Below, piece by piece: positions 16,183-25,084 of a stretch of DNA of 39,478 nucleotides (position 1 is its first letter; every line of letters begins with the position of its first letter). The stretch lies in NCBI GenBank assembly GCA_023249635.1, contig JAHFCH010000036.1, positions 1 through 39,478 of the forward strand. Reading direction: 5' to 3'. Below the pieces are notes generated by a model. It was not told the origin of the DNA. It saw only the letters and a list, made by a program, of their open reading frames with translations, and ran no database searches. Both the position numbers and the translations under genes were made by a program. The stretch comes from Fibrobacterota bacterium (GTDB lineage: Bacteria; Fibrobacterota; Fibrobacteria; UBA11236).

Positions 16183-17159
16183 GCCCTTCCGTGCTGCCGT
16201 CCCAGACGGCCGTAACCCCGCCGATACTCCCGCAGGGAGCTACGGCGGCCCCGATTTCCGCGCCCGGCATCGCCGGAGCGGGATCGGTGGCGCGTACCCA
16301 GGCCCCGAAAAGCGCGGGACCCGTGACCGCTTTGCCCGCGCAGGACCCGGCGGAACGCGCCCAAAGCGTAACCGGAAAAGCCCCGGCGCATATTGCAGCG
16401 GATACGGCTTCCGCTTTGGGATCAGAAGCCGTCCCGCAGCCCAAGGCCCAGGCGGCCCTGGCCGCATGGCTGGGTCCCACGGGAACCTCCCTCGCCGGCA
16501 AGGCCACGGAATTCAATCGGTATCCCACGCGTTACGCCCATTCCAGTTGGGTCCCGGAAAACTGGGGGCCCTGGCTGGAGCGTTTGGGCGGTAAGGGCCG
16601 CGCCGAAGCCGCTTTGGGCGAATCCTTGATGCGCTCCTGGAAGCTGGATGCCCGGCCCTGTTTCGATTTCGCCCCGCCCGCGCGTCGCTTGGCCCTGCTG
16701 GATGCCGCCCCGTTGGAGCGCACCCTGCTGTTGGCGGGGCTGGCGCGCCATGCGGACGAGGTTTCGCGGATCATGGAACGCGGACGCGTAATGGATTTGA
16801 AGAATCAGTTGGGCGAAGACGCCTACAAGTTCGTGCGCTACCGCGCCGGCTTGTTGGCCGGCCCATTGGCCGCCGGCGGCAATGCCGCCGCGACCGGATC
16901 CGATTGGCGCGCGCGCTCCATGGCGGCCGGCATGGGCATGTTAGGAGCCTGTCTTTCGGGAAATTCCGCGGCAAACCCCGAAGGACGGCCGGTGGGCGCT
17001 TCGGGCGTCACCGCGCGGGTGGCCCTCAAGCTACCGCGGGAATACGCGCCGTATCTTTCGGCGGGCGGTGGAGACGGATCGGTGGACGGATTCATGAGGT
17101 TGTTCCGCAAGGTGCTTGCGCAGGAGGTGGATCCCGCATGGGACAATTTGCTCTCATAA
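16179..17159 (+). CDS. sctK: T3SS sorting-platform protein SctK (YscK/HrpD-like)
   Basis: SctK connects the SctQ pods to SctD in the sorting platform. The call rests on position between sctJ and sctL and on the core 'PARRLALLDAAPLERTLLL', 'EDAYKFVRYRAGLL' and the C-terminal '[22 protein letters not shown]'. The protein is 326 residues against about 210 in Yersinia: roughly the first 90 residues are an Ala/Pro-rich, probably disordered extension with no counterpart I recognise. The GTG start overlaps the sctJ stop. The 3' end overlaps sctL by 22 bases. Confidence 0.72.
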   Translation: MSPSVLPSQTAVTPPILPQGATAAPISAPGIAGAGSVARTQAPKSAGPVTALPAQDPAERAQSVTGKAPAHIAADTASALGSEAVPQPKAQAALAAWLGPTGTSLAGKATEFNRYPTRYAHSSWVPENWGPWLERLGGKGRAEAALGESLMRSWKLDARPCFDFAPPARRLALLDAAPLERTLLLAGLARHADEVSRIMERGRVMDLKNQLGEDAYKFVRYRAGLLAGPLAAGGNAAATGSDWRARSMAAGMGMLGACLSGNSAANPEGRPVGASGVTARVALKLPREYAPYLSAGGGDGSVDGFMRLFRKVLAQEVDPAWDNLLS

Positions 17160-17824
17160 GCGATGCGGATCTCCGTATCGCGCCCGGTACCCGGGTGGTA
17201 AAGGCCAATGAATACGCCGGCTACGTGGAAGGCGCGCGCGTCCTGGAAGAAGCGCGCCGCAAGGCGGCGGAGATCCTGGCCCTGGCGCATCAGCGCGCGG
17301 GCGAGATGCGCGAGGCCGGCTACGCCGAAGGCCTGCGCATGGGCAAGGAAACCTCCTCCAAGTACCTGATGGGTATCGTGGCCAAATCGCGCGAGCATCT
17401 GGCCGATAGCGAGGAACGCTTGATCGCTTTGGTGATTTCGGTGGTCAAGAAGATCCTGGGCGAGATGGACGAGAAGGAAGTGGTCGTGCGTATGGTGCGC
17501 ACCGCCATGGCGGTCGTCAGCCGGCAGAATCAGGTGACCGTGCTGGTGGCGCCGGATAAAGTCGAGTCGGTGAAAGCCGGCCTGCAGCGCATCATGCAGC
17601 CCTATCCCCGCGTGAACCTGGTCGAAGTGCTGCCCGACCCCAAGCTCAACGGCGCGGATTGCGTGCTGGAGACCAAAGTGGGCCGCGTGGAAGCGAGTCT
17701 GGAATCGCAACTCAAATCCATCACCGGCGCCTTGAGCGATCTCGCTCCGGGCCGCAAGGAACGCTTGGAAATCGATCTCAAGGCCATCGAAGTGGAACTT
17801 TCCGCCGGTTTGCTGGAAGGATGA
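17138..17824 (+). CDS. sctL: T3SS ATPase stator SctL (YscL/FliH-like)
   Basis: SctL is the peripheral stalk that binds the ATPase SctN and the platform protein SctQ. I start at 17138 ([14 protein letters not shown]) because AGGAGG lies 9 bases upstream and the N-terminus matches the family; the same frame is open much further upstream. Features: a short N-terminal strand, a long helical region with heptad character from '[19 protein letters not shown]' to '[14 protein letters not shown]', and a C-terminal domain ('[16 protein letters not shown]', '[20 protein letters not shown]', '[14 protein letters not shown]') typical of YscL/FliH. 228 residues. Confidence 0.9.
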   Translation: MGQFALISDADLRIAPGTRVVKANEYAGYVEGARVLEEARRKAAEILALAHQRAGEMREAGYAEGLRMGKETSSKYLMGIVAKSREHLADSEERLIALVISVVKKILGEMDEKEVVVRMVRTAMAVVSRQNQVTVLVAPDKVESVKAGLQRIMQPYPRVNLVEVLPDPKLNGADCVLETKVGRVEASLESQLKSITGALSDLAPGRKERLEIDLKAIEVELSAGLLEG

Positions 17825-17826
17825 AG

Positions 17827-19155
17827 ATGAGCCTGCTGGATAAATTGGAAGCCACCGTCGAAGGCAGTCTCGGCATGGGTCAGCCCTTCACCGTCCGCGG
17901 TCACGTGGTCGAAGTGCTGGGTACCATGATGCGCGCCGTGATCCCGGAAGCCAAGATCGGCGAGATCTGCATTCTGCGATCCCCCGATGACGGAAGCGAA
18001 TTCTCCGCCGAAGTGGTGGGCTTCAGCAAGGAATCCGCCCTGCTTACCCCGTTGGGCCGCATCCAGGGCGTTTCCACCAATATGGAAGTTCTGCCCACCG
18101 GCCGCGTGCATCAAGTCGCCTGCGGGGATTTCCTCCTTGGCCGCGTGCTCGACGGCCTGGGTCATCCCCTGGACGCGGACGAGAAGGGTCCGCTCCCCGT
18201 TCCCGACGCGTACTATCCGGTTTACGCCGATCCGCCCCATCCCTTGGCGCGCGGCATCATCGATAAGCCGCTTTCCCTGGGCGTGCGCGCCCTGGACGGA
18301 ATGCTCACCGTGGGCGAAGGCCAACGCATAGGCATTTTCGCGGCAGCCGGCGGCGGCAAATCGACCCTGCTGGCCTCCATCATCCGCGGCGCGGAAGTGG
18401 ACGTGAACGTGGTGGCCCTGATCGGCGAACGCGGCCGCGAAGTGCGTGAGTTCATTGAATTGCAACTGGGCGCCGAGGGCATGGCCCGCACCGTGTTGGT
18501 GGTTTCCACCTCGGATCGTCCCGCCATGGAACGCCTCAAGGCCTCGTACGTCGCCACCGCCATCGCGGAATACTTCCGCGATCAAGGCAAGAAGGTGATG
18601 CTGATGATGGATTCGGTGACCCGCTTCGCCCGCGCCCAGCGCGAAATCGGCCTGGCCGCCGGCGAACCGCCCACCCGCCGCGGCTTCCCGCCCTCGGTAT
18701 TCTCTACGCTTCCCGTGCTGCTGGAACGCGCCGGAGCGGGCCGCAAGGGTTCCATTACCGGCATCTACACGGTGCTGGTGGAAGGCGACGATATGACCGA
18801 ACCGGTGGCGGACGAAACCCGTTCCATCCTGGACGGCCACGTAATCCTTTCCCGCAAGCTGGCCTCGGCCAATCATTATCCCGCCATCGATGTGCTGGCA
18901 AGCGTCAGCCGCGTCATGGATGCCATCGTGACCCCGGAGCACCGGAAGGCCGCGGGCCAGCTGCGCGAGCTATACGCCAAGTACAACGAAGTGGAATTGC
19001 TGGTGCAACTGGGCGAATACAAGACCGGCACAGATCCGCTGGCCGATAAGGCCATCTCCAAGATCAACGAGATCAAGACCTTCTTGCGGCAAGACACGCG
19101 GGAGCAGATGTCCTTCGAGGAGACCCTAGAGAAGCTGAAAGGGGTTGTCAATTGA
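17827..19155 (+). CDS. sctN: T3SS ATPase SctN
   Basis: A hexameric F1-like ATPase that strips chaperones and unfolds substrates at the export gate. Walker A is at A-A-G-G-G-K-S-T (about 173-180), Walker B at '[19 protein letters not shown]', and the T3SS/flagellar signature '[18 protein letters not shown]' follows. 442 residues, normal for SctN. I start at 17827 because GGAAGG (17815-17820) has a 6-base spacer; an ATG at 17821 overlaps the sctL stop but has no spacer. The presence of secretin, SctD and needle genes and absence of flagellar genes argue against FliI. Confidence 0.96.
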   Translation: MSLLDKLEATVEGSLGMGQPFTVRGHVVEVLGTMMRAVIPEAKIGEICILRSPDDGSEFSAEVVGFSKESALLTPLGRIQGVSTNMEVLPTGRVHQVACGDFLLGRVLDGLGHPLDADEKGPLPVPDAYYPVYADPPHPLARGIIDKPLSLGVRALDGMLTVGEGQRIGIFAAAGGGKSTLLASIIRGAEVDVNVVALIGERGREVREFIELQLGAEGMARTVLVVSTSDRPAMERLKASYVATAIAEYFRDQGKKVMLMMDSVTRFARAQREIGLAAGEPPTRRGFPPSVFSTLPVLLERAGAGRKGSITGIYTVLVEGDDMTEPVADETRSILDGHVILSRKLASANHYPAIDVLASVSRVMDAIVTPEHRKAAGQLRELYAKYNEVELLVQLGEYKTGTDPLADKAISKINEIKTFLRQDTREQMSFEETLEKLKGVVN

Positions 19156-19652
19156 ACAAGTATCCCTTGGGACGCATGCTCGTCGTGCGCGAAGTGCGCG
19201 AGGAGCAGGCCGCGCGCGCCCTGCGTAACGCCTTGGACGAACTGGAAACCGCCATCATCTTCTGGGAGGCCCGCAAGGCCGAAGCCCTGGAATGCCAACA
19301 TTCCATGCGCGAAAAGGAAAAGGAACTGTTCGGGGCCACCGTCGGCAAGCAAGTCGAGACCGGCGCCGCCCGCGCTTTGCGCCGCGAGGTCGAGGCTTGG
19401 CGCTTCCGCAAGGAAGAGGCCGAAGCCGTCGCCGATGAAGCGGGCAAGGCCGTAGATGCCGCCCGCGCAGCTTGCGACGAGGCCCGCGCGTTCTACCAGA
19501 CGCGTATGAAGGAAAAGCACAAGATCGTCAACCACCGCGAAACCTGGCAGGTCCAGGCCGACAAGGAAGCCGAAGCGGCGGAAGAACGGGAGCTCGAAGA
19601 GGCCGCGCGCAGCGGGAGCTCAAAATCGGAATCGGCAACCCCCACCAACTGA
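19152..19652 (+). CDS. sctO: T3SS central stalk SctO (YscO/FliJ-like)
   Basis: SctO is a coiled-coil stalk that inserts into the SctN hexamer and touches SctV, and helps recycle chaperones. The TTG start overlaps the sctN stop, with AAGGGG upstream. The 166 residues are almost all helical with high Glu, Arg and Ala, forming two long antiparallel coiled-coil arms (about 15-65 and 75-155). It starts '[21 protein letters not shown]', matching the YscO beginning. The last 15 residues are Ser/Thr-rich and probably disordered. Place in the order sctN-O-P-Q is canonical. Confidence 0.88.
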   Translation: MNKYPLGRMLVVREVREEQAARALRNALDELETAIIFWEARKAEALECQHSMREKEKELFGATVGKQVETGAARALRREVEAWRFRKEEAEAVADEAGKAVDAARAACDEARAFYQTRMKEKHKIVNHRETWQVQADKEAEAAEERELEEAARSGSSKSESATPTN

Positions 19653-19668
19653 TCCGAACGAGGAAACC

Positions 19669-22128
19669 ATGCCTATCCATGACCATCGCGGCGGCCCCAT
19701 TCCGGGGGGCTACGATCCCAACGAGCAGATTCCCGGCCAGGCCCCGCCCGAGCCTACCCCGGAGCAGATCGCCGCCTTCAAGGCCCAGATGGCCGACGAA
19801 ATGGCCGCCAAGCAGGTGACCAATGACAAAGAGGCCCATGAGAGCCGGAAGATCGTCGCGCGCGAGTTGCATCACCGCGCTTTGAAGGTGGATTTCCAGA
19901 CCTCCTTCGCGGTGCGCGAAAGCGATGTGCTCGGCGTCGGTGGCGTGAACGGTCCCCGCGGCGGCAAGAGCGTGCTTGCCCTCCATAACGACCATCCCGT
20001 CGCGCCTCCGGTCGATATGGTGCGCCCGTCCGACGGCGTCGTCGTCGTGCATGAGAAGCATATCCAGGTCCATGAAACCGGTAATGACGTGGGTCCCGGC
20101 AATCCCGGATTCGACGGTCATCCCCATGAACATCGGGCCGTACTACCCGAAGGCGAGGTTGAGGGAGAAAAAGCGATTATCCCGAAGAAGGCGGGCGGAC
20201 CCCATGTCCGCGCCGTCGCGGTTCCGGAAACCGAACCCGGCACCCCGGTCAAGCCCGTAGCCGATGAAGCCCTGCCCCCGGTGCATACAGTCACGCATGC
20301 CCAAACAGCCGGCTTTCAGCCTGCCAATACCAAGATAAAGCCTTTCTTCCAGAAACCCGTGACCCGCGCCGTGGTTCCGCCCGGCAACCCCATCCATCCT
20401 GGCCAGGTGTCCCACGCCGTATCCAAGCCCGAGGGGACTTTCATTCCGGCGGTGGAAGGCAAAACCCAGGTTCCCGAGGTGCCCGGGTTCCATCCCGCCC
20501 AACGTCACGTGGAAGTTACCCTGGGGGAGACCGTGATCCCCCAGAAGAAAGCCATCGCTCCCCCCGCCGATGGGGTTGTCCCTCCCGGAGAGGCTTTCGT
20601 TCCGCCCACCGAGGCCGGCCGGCGCATCCCGACTTTCCAGTCCCGGGAGCACACCGTCGTTCCCGCCTCCCGCGAAAAGCCGGTGGGAGAGATCGCGATC
20701 CCGGAAACGCATGTCCACGTCCATGCTCACGCGAAGTCCGTGGAGCGTCCGGATGCGCCCGTTTCAGTCACCACACCGGTCCCCGTGGAAGGCAAGCCCG
20801 TCGTGCATGCCGAGACCTACCGCCCCGAGACCCGTCCCGGTGAAGCCCCGGTTATCCCCGGAGAAGCTCCGGTCATCCCTGGCACCGAGTTGCCCGTGGT
20901 CCATGCGGAAGCGGTAGCCGGAAAACCCGCGCCGATACCGACCGTGTACGGCAAACAGGTAACTCCGGTGGAACCCCAAGTGCCTCCCACGGAGTTCCAT
21001 GTCCGTGCGGTGAAAAGCCCCGTCAGCGTTGGGCAGCCGGCTATCCCCGGGGAAAAACCCGTGCATGCCAAAACGGTCGTGCCCGGGGCGGAAACGCGCG
21101 AGCCCCATTTCCAGATCCATGCCAAGGCGGAAATCCCGCATGGCAAGCCCCAGGAACCGGCTCATGCCGATTTGCCGGTGACGGAGCGCGCTGAAGGAGT
21201 CCCGGAAGGCCGCAAACCCATCGAACACGTGCGCGCTTTGGAACAGCCCCGGGAAAAGCCCGCGGCGCGTCGCGTGGAAACCCATTCCGATCCTATCGAG
21301 CAGCCCGTGGTCCGTCTGGCGGCCCCCCGCGACTCCAATCCATTCCATCCTTCCGAGAAACACCAGGTAGGTGAACCGCCTGCCATCCTGCCTGGCGCGC
21401 ATCCCGTTTCCAAGGCGGAACGGCCGTTGGAAACCGGTCTCGAATTGCCCGTGCCCGACGGTAGCCGTCCCGAAGATCAAATCCAGGTGCGCGAGACCCT
21501 GCCCTTCCAGGCCGGTCATCCCGTGCGTTTCGCCGAACCGGTGGCCCAGGAAAATCCCGAGGTCAAGCCTACGGAAAACCTGGTGGTGCGCGCCGAAGCC
21601 GGCACCGGAGCCCCTGGCGCCGAACACCATGAGAAAAGCGTGGTCACCTGGGAACGGGATCCGGAAGGTTTCACCGTGGAAAAGGCCGACCAGAAGCGCG
21701 CGGCCCGCATCGATGATCACGATGACGATACCCCTCCCATCGCGGTACCGAACCATGTCCATCTGGTCGAGAACGATCCCATCTTGTTCAACATCAATCC
21801 GGGCTACCAGGCGCCGCTGCCCCAGAATCATGAAGCGTCCCTGGCCCATGAAGTGGTGTCCATGGTGGATCGGTTCCTGGTGACCGCCGAGCCGGGATCC
21901 TACGTAAAGGAATTGCACATGACCATGAACGACCAGGTGCTGGCCGGCGTGGAAATCCAATTCCGCCAAGTGGGCAACAGCCTGGTGGTGACCTTGGTGA
22001 ATCATGACGGCGCCAATGCCGAACTCTTGCGCCGCGAGGCGCCGGATCTGGCCGAAGCCTTGCGCACGCATACCGGCGAAGACGTGGAAGTGCGCATCGT
22101 GACCGCCGTCGGAGGGGAAACCGTATGA
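19669..22128 (+). CDS. sctP: T3SS needle-length ruler SctP, very long
   Basis: SctP (YscP family) is secreted, measures the growing needle and switches substrate specificity through its C-terminal T3S4 domain. The last 100 residues (720-819) fit that domain: 'VSMVDRFLVTAEPGSYVKEL', then 'VEIQFRQVGNSLVVTLVNHD' and a final 'VEVRIVTAV'. The middle 600 residues are extended, Pro/Val/Glu/His-rich and built of degenerate repeats such as 'APVIPGE' (twice in tandem), 'PVVHAE' and [VI]-H-A-[EK] spaced 16-34 residues apart. Yersinia YscP is about 515 residues, so this ruler is much longer. GAACGAGGAAACC precedes the start. It overlaps sctQ by ATGA. Confidence 0.82.
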   Translation: MPIHDHRGGPIPGGYDPNEQIPGQAPPEPTPEQIAAFKAQMADEMAAKQVTNDKEAHESRKIVARELHHRALKVDFQTSFAVRESDVLGVGGVNGPRGGKSVLALHNDHPVAPPVDMVRPSDGVVVVHEKHIQVHETGNDVGPGNPGFDGHPHEHRAVLPEGEVEGEKAIIPKKAGGPHVRAVAVPETEPGTPVKPVADEALPPVHTVTHAQTAGFQPANTKIKPFFQKPVTRAVVPPGNPIHPGQVSHAVSKPEGTFIPAVEGKTQVPEVPGFHPAQRHVEVTLGETVIPQKKAIAPPADGVVPPGEAFVPPTEAGRRIPTFQSREHTVVPASREKPVGEIAIPETHVHVHAHAKSVERPDAPVSVTTPVPVEGKPVVHAETYRPETRPGEAPVIPGEAPVIPGTELPVVHAEAVAGKPAPIPTVYGKQVTPVEPQVPPTEFHVRAVKSPVSVGQPAIPGEKPVHAKTVVPGAETREPHFQIHAKAEIPHGKPQEPAHADLPVTERAEGVPEGRKPIEHVRALEQPREKPAARRVETHSDPIEQPVVRLAAPRDSNPFHPSEKHQVGEPPAILPGAHPVSKAERPLETGLELPVPDGSRPEDQIQVRETLPFQAGHPVRFAEPVAQENPEVKPTENLVVRAEAGTGAPGAEHHEKSVVTWERDPEGFTVEKADQKRAARIDDHDDDTPPIAVPNHVHLVENDPILFNINPGYQAPLPQNHEASLAHEVVSMVDRFLVTAEPGSYVKELHMTMNDQVLAGVEIQFRQVGNSLVVTLVNHDGANAELLRREAPDLAEALRTHTGEDVEVRIVTAVGGETV

Positions 22129-23171
22129 ACGAAACCATTACCGCCTACCAGTGGCCCGAGATCACCGCCGCCGAGGCGGAACTGGGGAACCGGCTCTACG
22201 GCATATCCGGACGCGCAAGCCTGGAAGTGGAGGGCAAGTCCTTCCGCGCCGACCTGATGCCAGCCTTCCGCGCCCCGTATGCGCCGGCCTTGCGGGCCGT
22301 GGTGGGCGTGGGCGAGCGCAGGGCGCTGCTCGATCTGGAAGCCATACCGCTGCCGGAACTGCTGGGTTACCCCGAGGGCGGACTCTCCGCCGGGGATTTG
22401 CCCGCCGAAGTTCTGCGTGCCTACCTGGAAGGCGTGCTCGGCGGACTGCTTGAAAAGACAGGCCGCATCCTGGGCCGCCCCGTCTCCCTGGTGGAAGCCG
22501 GCGCCGCGGAAATGGATGACACGGGCATGGAGAGCGGCACGGCCCGCATGTTGTGCTTCGAATTGCGGGAAGCAGGCAGAGCGGGCGCGGGGGAATTCCT
22601 GCGCGGCCGGCTGTTCCTGGAACCCGAGGAAATGTCCGCCCTGGCGGATGCCTTGCCCGCGCCCGAGCGCGGACCGGGCGAATGGAGCGCTTTGCCGGTG
22701 GCCTTGCGCTACTGCGTGGGCGCGACGCGATTGAGCCTGGCCGAATGCGATTCCCTGGAATGCGGGGACATCGTGATGCTGGGCGGAGATCCCCTGCAGC
22801 AAGGCGGATTGCGCCTGTGCGCGGGGGACATGGGGCGGCCGCTATGGACCGCAACCTGGAATGAAGGAACGATTTCGATCGAGGAGGAATGTGTGGCCGA
22901 GGAATTGGATGGAGCCGGATCACAAGGAGGAGATCCCGGCAGCTTGGAAGCGTTGGAAGTGCAGGTATCCTTCGACCTGGGGGGCCGGATGGCCACCCTG
23001 GCCGAAATAAAGTCCCTGGCCGCCGGGAGCGTCTTCACGCTTCCCGAGAACCCTGACGCCCGCGTGGGTATCCGCGTAGGCGGCAAAGCCATCGGCAGCG
23101 GATCGCTGATCATGGTCGATGGGCGCGCGGGAGTGCGTATCGAATCGCTCTGGAACGGATCGCCATCATGA
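22125..23171 (+). CDS. sctQ: T3SS C-ring / sorting-platform protein SctQ
   Basis: SctQ builds the cytosolic pods that bind SctL, SctK and cargo. The start overlaps the sctP stop, with GGAGGGG upstream. The C-terminal 75 residues form a SpoA (SPOA2) domain ('LEALEVQVSFDLGGRMATL', 'GSVFTLPENPDARVGIRVGG', 'GSGSLIMVDGRAGVRIESLW'). A more divergent SPOA1-like region lies around 190-255 ('LSLAECDSLECGDIVMLGG'). 348 residues. A strong internal ribosome site (22924-22932) before an in-frame TTG codon (L274) suggests a separate C-terminal product, as known for YscQ and SsaQ. The stop overlaps the sctR start. Confidence 0.9.
   Translation: MNETITAYQWPEITAAEAELGNRLYGISGRASLEVEGKSFRADLMPAFRAPYAPALRAVVGVGERRALLDLEAIPLPELLGYPEGGLSAGDLPAEVLRAYLEGVLGGLLEKTGRILGRPVSLVEAGAAEMDDTGMESGTARMLCFELREAGRAGAGEFLRGRLFLEPEEMSALADALPAPERGPGEWSALPVALRYCVGATRLSLAECDSLECGDIVMLGGDPLQQGGLRLCAGDMGRPLWTATWNEGTISIEEECVAEELDGAGSQGGDPGSLEALEVQVSFDLGGRMATLAEIKSLAAGSVFTLPENPDARVGIRVGGKAIGSGSLIMVDGRAGVRIESLWNGSPS
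22924..22932 (+). promoter_or_regulatory. Internal Shine-Dalgarno for a SctQ C-terminal product
   Basis: AAGGAGGAG lies inside sctQ, 11-13 bases before an in-frame TTG at 22944. Translation from there would give a 75-residue SpoA domain alone. The spacing is longer than ideal and the start is not ATG, so this is a candidate, not a certainty. Confidence 0.45.
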
Positions 23172-23869
23172 GCGTCCATCATGTGGCCCACGCGGCCAGC
23201 CAGACCATGAGCATGAACATGGGCAACTTCCAGCAATTGCCCTCGGTGATGATCATGCTCGGCCTCATGGGCCTGGCGCCCTTCATCGCCGTCATGGTCA
23301 CTTCCTTCGTAAAGCTGGTGGTCGTGCTCTCCCTGGTGCGCAACGCGCTGGGTACCCAACAGACGCCACCCAACATGGTGATCAACGGATTGGGGATCAT
23401 CCTCACCTTGTACATCATGGCCCCGGTGGGATCGCAGATGGCCGATATCGTCGCCAAGAATGAGGTAAAGTTCGACAATCCCGTTTCGCTGGCGCGCAAT
23501 TTCGGCACCGTCGCCGAGCCCTTGCGGAAATTCATGACCAAGCATTCGAATCCGCGCGAGCGCGCCTTCTTCATGAAGTCCGCCGCCGCCATCTGGCCCA
23601 AGGAAATGGCCGACAAGGTGAAGGATACGGATCTGCTGGTACTGGTGCCGGCCTTCACGGTGAGCGAGCTGACGGCCGCCTTCGTGATCGGATTCTTCAT
23701 CTATCTGCCGTTCATCGTGATTGATCTCGTCGTCTCCAACGTATTGATGGCAATGGGCATGATGATGGTAAGCCCGATGACCATCTCGCTGCCCATCAAG
23801 CTTCTGCTCTTCGTCCTTATCGACGGCTGGGCGCGCCTGACCCATTCCCTTATCCTTTCGTACGGCTGA
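23168..23869 (+). CDS. sctR: T3SS export-gate protein SctR (FliP/YscR)
   Basis: Five copies of SctR with SctS and SctT form the core export pore. Family signature at the first transmembrane region: 'MIMLGLMGLAPFIAVMVTSFVKLVVVLSLVRNALGTQQTPPN' compressed over residues 29-70, including the F-V-K-L-V-V-V motif. Conserved end: 'FVIGFFIYLPFIVIDLVVS' and 'SPMTISLPIKLLLFVLIDG'. Four transmembrane helices in the usual places. 233 residues. A 25-residue N-terminal leader with His and Met residues precedes the first helix. Overlaps sctQ by ATGA. Confidence 0.96.
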   Translation: MSVHHVAHAASQTMSMNMGNFQQLPSVMIMLGLMGLAPFIAVMVTSFVKLVVVLSLVRNALGTQQTPPNMVINGLGIILTLYIMAPVGSQMADIVAKNEVKFDNPVSLARNFGTVAEPLRKFMTKHSNPRERAFFMKSAAAIWPKEMADKVKDTDLLVLVPAFTVSELTAAFVIGFFIYLPFIVIDLVVSNVLMAMGMMMVSPMTISLPIKLLLFVLIDGWARLTHSLILSYG

Positions 23870-23897
23870 CGTACGCCCATAGACTGGAGACTTCGCC

Positions 23898-24167
23898 GTG
23901 ACTGAACCTTATGCCATTGATATGACAGTGAAAGCCATGACCCTGGTGTTATGGTCCTCGCTGCCCGCCATCGCCGTAGCCACCGTGGTGGGCGTGGTGG
24001 TGAGCCTGGTGCAGGCCCTGACGCAGATCCAGGATCAGACCTTGCCCTTCGGCATCAAACTGATCGCCGTCTTCCTGACGCTTTTCTTTACGGTGCGATG
24101 GGTAGGCAGCGAAATCTTCAATTTCGCGGTTATGATCTTCGACTCCTTCTACAAGTTCGGCATATGA
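23898..24167 (+). CDS. sctS: T3SS export-gate protein SctS (FliQ/YscS)
   Basis: A small two-helix gate subunit, 89 residues. First helix 'TLVLWSSLPAIAVATVVGVVV', then the conserved loop 'SLVQALTQIQDQTLPFGIKL' and second helix 'IAVFLTLFFTVRWVGSEIF'. The start is GTG at 23898 with CTGGAGA upstream, 28 bases after sctR. Unlike the common arrangement, sctT does not follow; it lies 6 kb downstream. Confidence 0.95.
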   Translation: MTEPYAIDMTVKAMTLVLWSSLPAIAVATVVGVVVSLVQALTQIQDQTLPFGIKLIAVFLTLFFTVRWVGSEIFNFAVMIFDSFYKFGI

Positions 24168-24364
24168 GCGCGTCGCGGGTCGTAATCATGACCGGTGGTG
24201 CCGAGGCCGGGTTGGGGGGGCGGAATCCCGCCCTTTTCCCGGAATCCGGGTCCTCCGTAACCATGGGAATATTTGCCCCGGCTTCCCGCGCTCTGGGAAA
24301 GCGGGGGGTGCGTAACTTATCCAACGTGAGCTTGCGGTCCGGTGACTGCAGAAAGAACAGGTAG
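24164..24364 (+). CDS. Possible small ORF after sctS
   Basis: A 66-codon frame whose ATG overlaps the sctS stop (ATGA), the same coupling style used across this operon. The product is Gly/Ser/Arg-rich and resembles no family I know. Without other support it may be non-coding; the 24168-24369 stretch has no better candidate. Confidence 0.22.
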   Translation: MSASRVVIMTGGAEAGLGGRNPALFPESGSSVTMGIFAPASRALGKRGVRNLSNVSLRSGDCRKNR

Positions 24365-24369
24365 CACGC

Positions 24370-24660
24370 ATGGTACAGCTTTTGGCGGCGGCAGGTAGGG
24401 CCCTGATGGGCGGCGGCAGAGCCGCAGCAGGCGCAGGCAGCAAAGCCGCGACCGGAGCAGGTCCCCGTGGCGCGAACGAACTCGTGGAAGGCGGTTCCAA
24501 GGCGGCAGGCAAAAGCAGCCCCATGGATATGTTGGGCAATGTGGCGAATATCGCCGGTCTCGGGATGATGATCCCGGGCTTGACCGGCGGCGGCGATAAG
24601 CCCAAAGAAGGCGGCGAGGGCGGCAAGAAGCCCAGCCATTATGAGTCCGTACTGAACTGA
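24370..24660 (+). CDS. Small Gly/Ala-rich protein of the T3SS locus, type 1
   Basis: 96 residues, family not recognised. The N-terminal half is Gly/Ala-rich with few hydrophobic residues. One apolar segment at about 52-70 ('MDMLGNVANIAGLGMMIPG') is followed by a Gly/Lys/Glu-rich hydrophilic tail. The next gene encodes a similar layout with the shared pattern D-x-L-x4-N-[IV]-x3-G-x-M and a Pro just after, so the two may be distant paralogs. The position between the export-gate genes and the needle gene suggests an exported or needle-associated protein. A weak CAGG site lies 12 bases upstream. Confidence 0.6.
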   Translation: MVQLLAAAGRALMGGGRAAAGAGSKAATGAGPRGANELVEGGSKAAGKSSPMDMLGNVANIAGLGMMIPGLTGGGDKPKEGGEGGKKPSHYESVLN

Positions 24661-24661
24661 G

Positions 24662-25039
24662 ATGGGTATGTCGATTGGATCCTTCTTTTCGCGGGGCGCT
24701 ACGGGCGCCAAGCCACCGGCGGGCGAAGCTCCCGGGCATGGGGTCCAGCATTCCGTCAAGCCCCAGTCGGCCGGCCCCGGCAATAAACCAGGCGCCGACG
24801 CGCCCGAGCATCTACAGGATTCGCAACCCGAGGGCAAGCCCTCCAAATGGGGCGATAGGCTGCAGACGGCATCGAACGTAGGGATGATGGGATCGATGGT
24901 GTATCCCATGATCCAGGAGCATAACCAGAAAAAGGACGCGGAGAAGCCAGGCCAAGGCGAACCGAAGATCCAGGACAAAGAGCTTTACAACCAGATGAAG
25001 GTACAGACCTCAGTAGGGTCGACACCGGTCAACTGGTAA
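24662..25039 (+). CDS. Small protein of the T3SS locus, type 2
   Basis: 125 residues, family not recognised. It starts one base after the previous stop, so translation is probably coupled; an ATG at 24668 is an alternative. A Gly/Pro/Ala-rich, probably disordered N-terminal 60 residues leads into a short apolar helix ('LQTASNVGMMGSMVYPM', about 68-84) and a charged, helical C-terminus. It shares layout and the D-x-L-x4-N-[IV] pattern with the preceding protein. Candidate translocator-like or tip-like export substrate; this is inference from position only. Confidence 0.6.
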   Translation: MGMSIGSFFSRGATGAKPPAGEAPGHGVQHSVKPQSAGPGNKPGADAPEHLQDSQPEGKPSKWGDRLQTASNVGMMGSMVYPMIQEHNQKKDAEKPGQGEPKIQDKELYNQMKVQTSVGSTPVNW

Positions 25040-25084
25040 ACATCGGGTCAGGCAACACCCACAAACACCCATAAGGAGGGAAGC

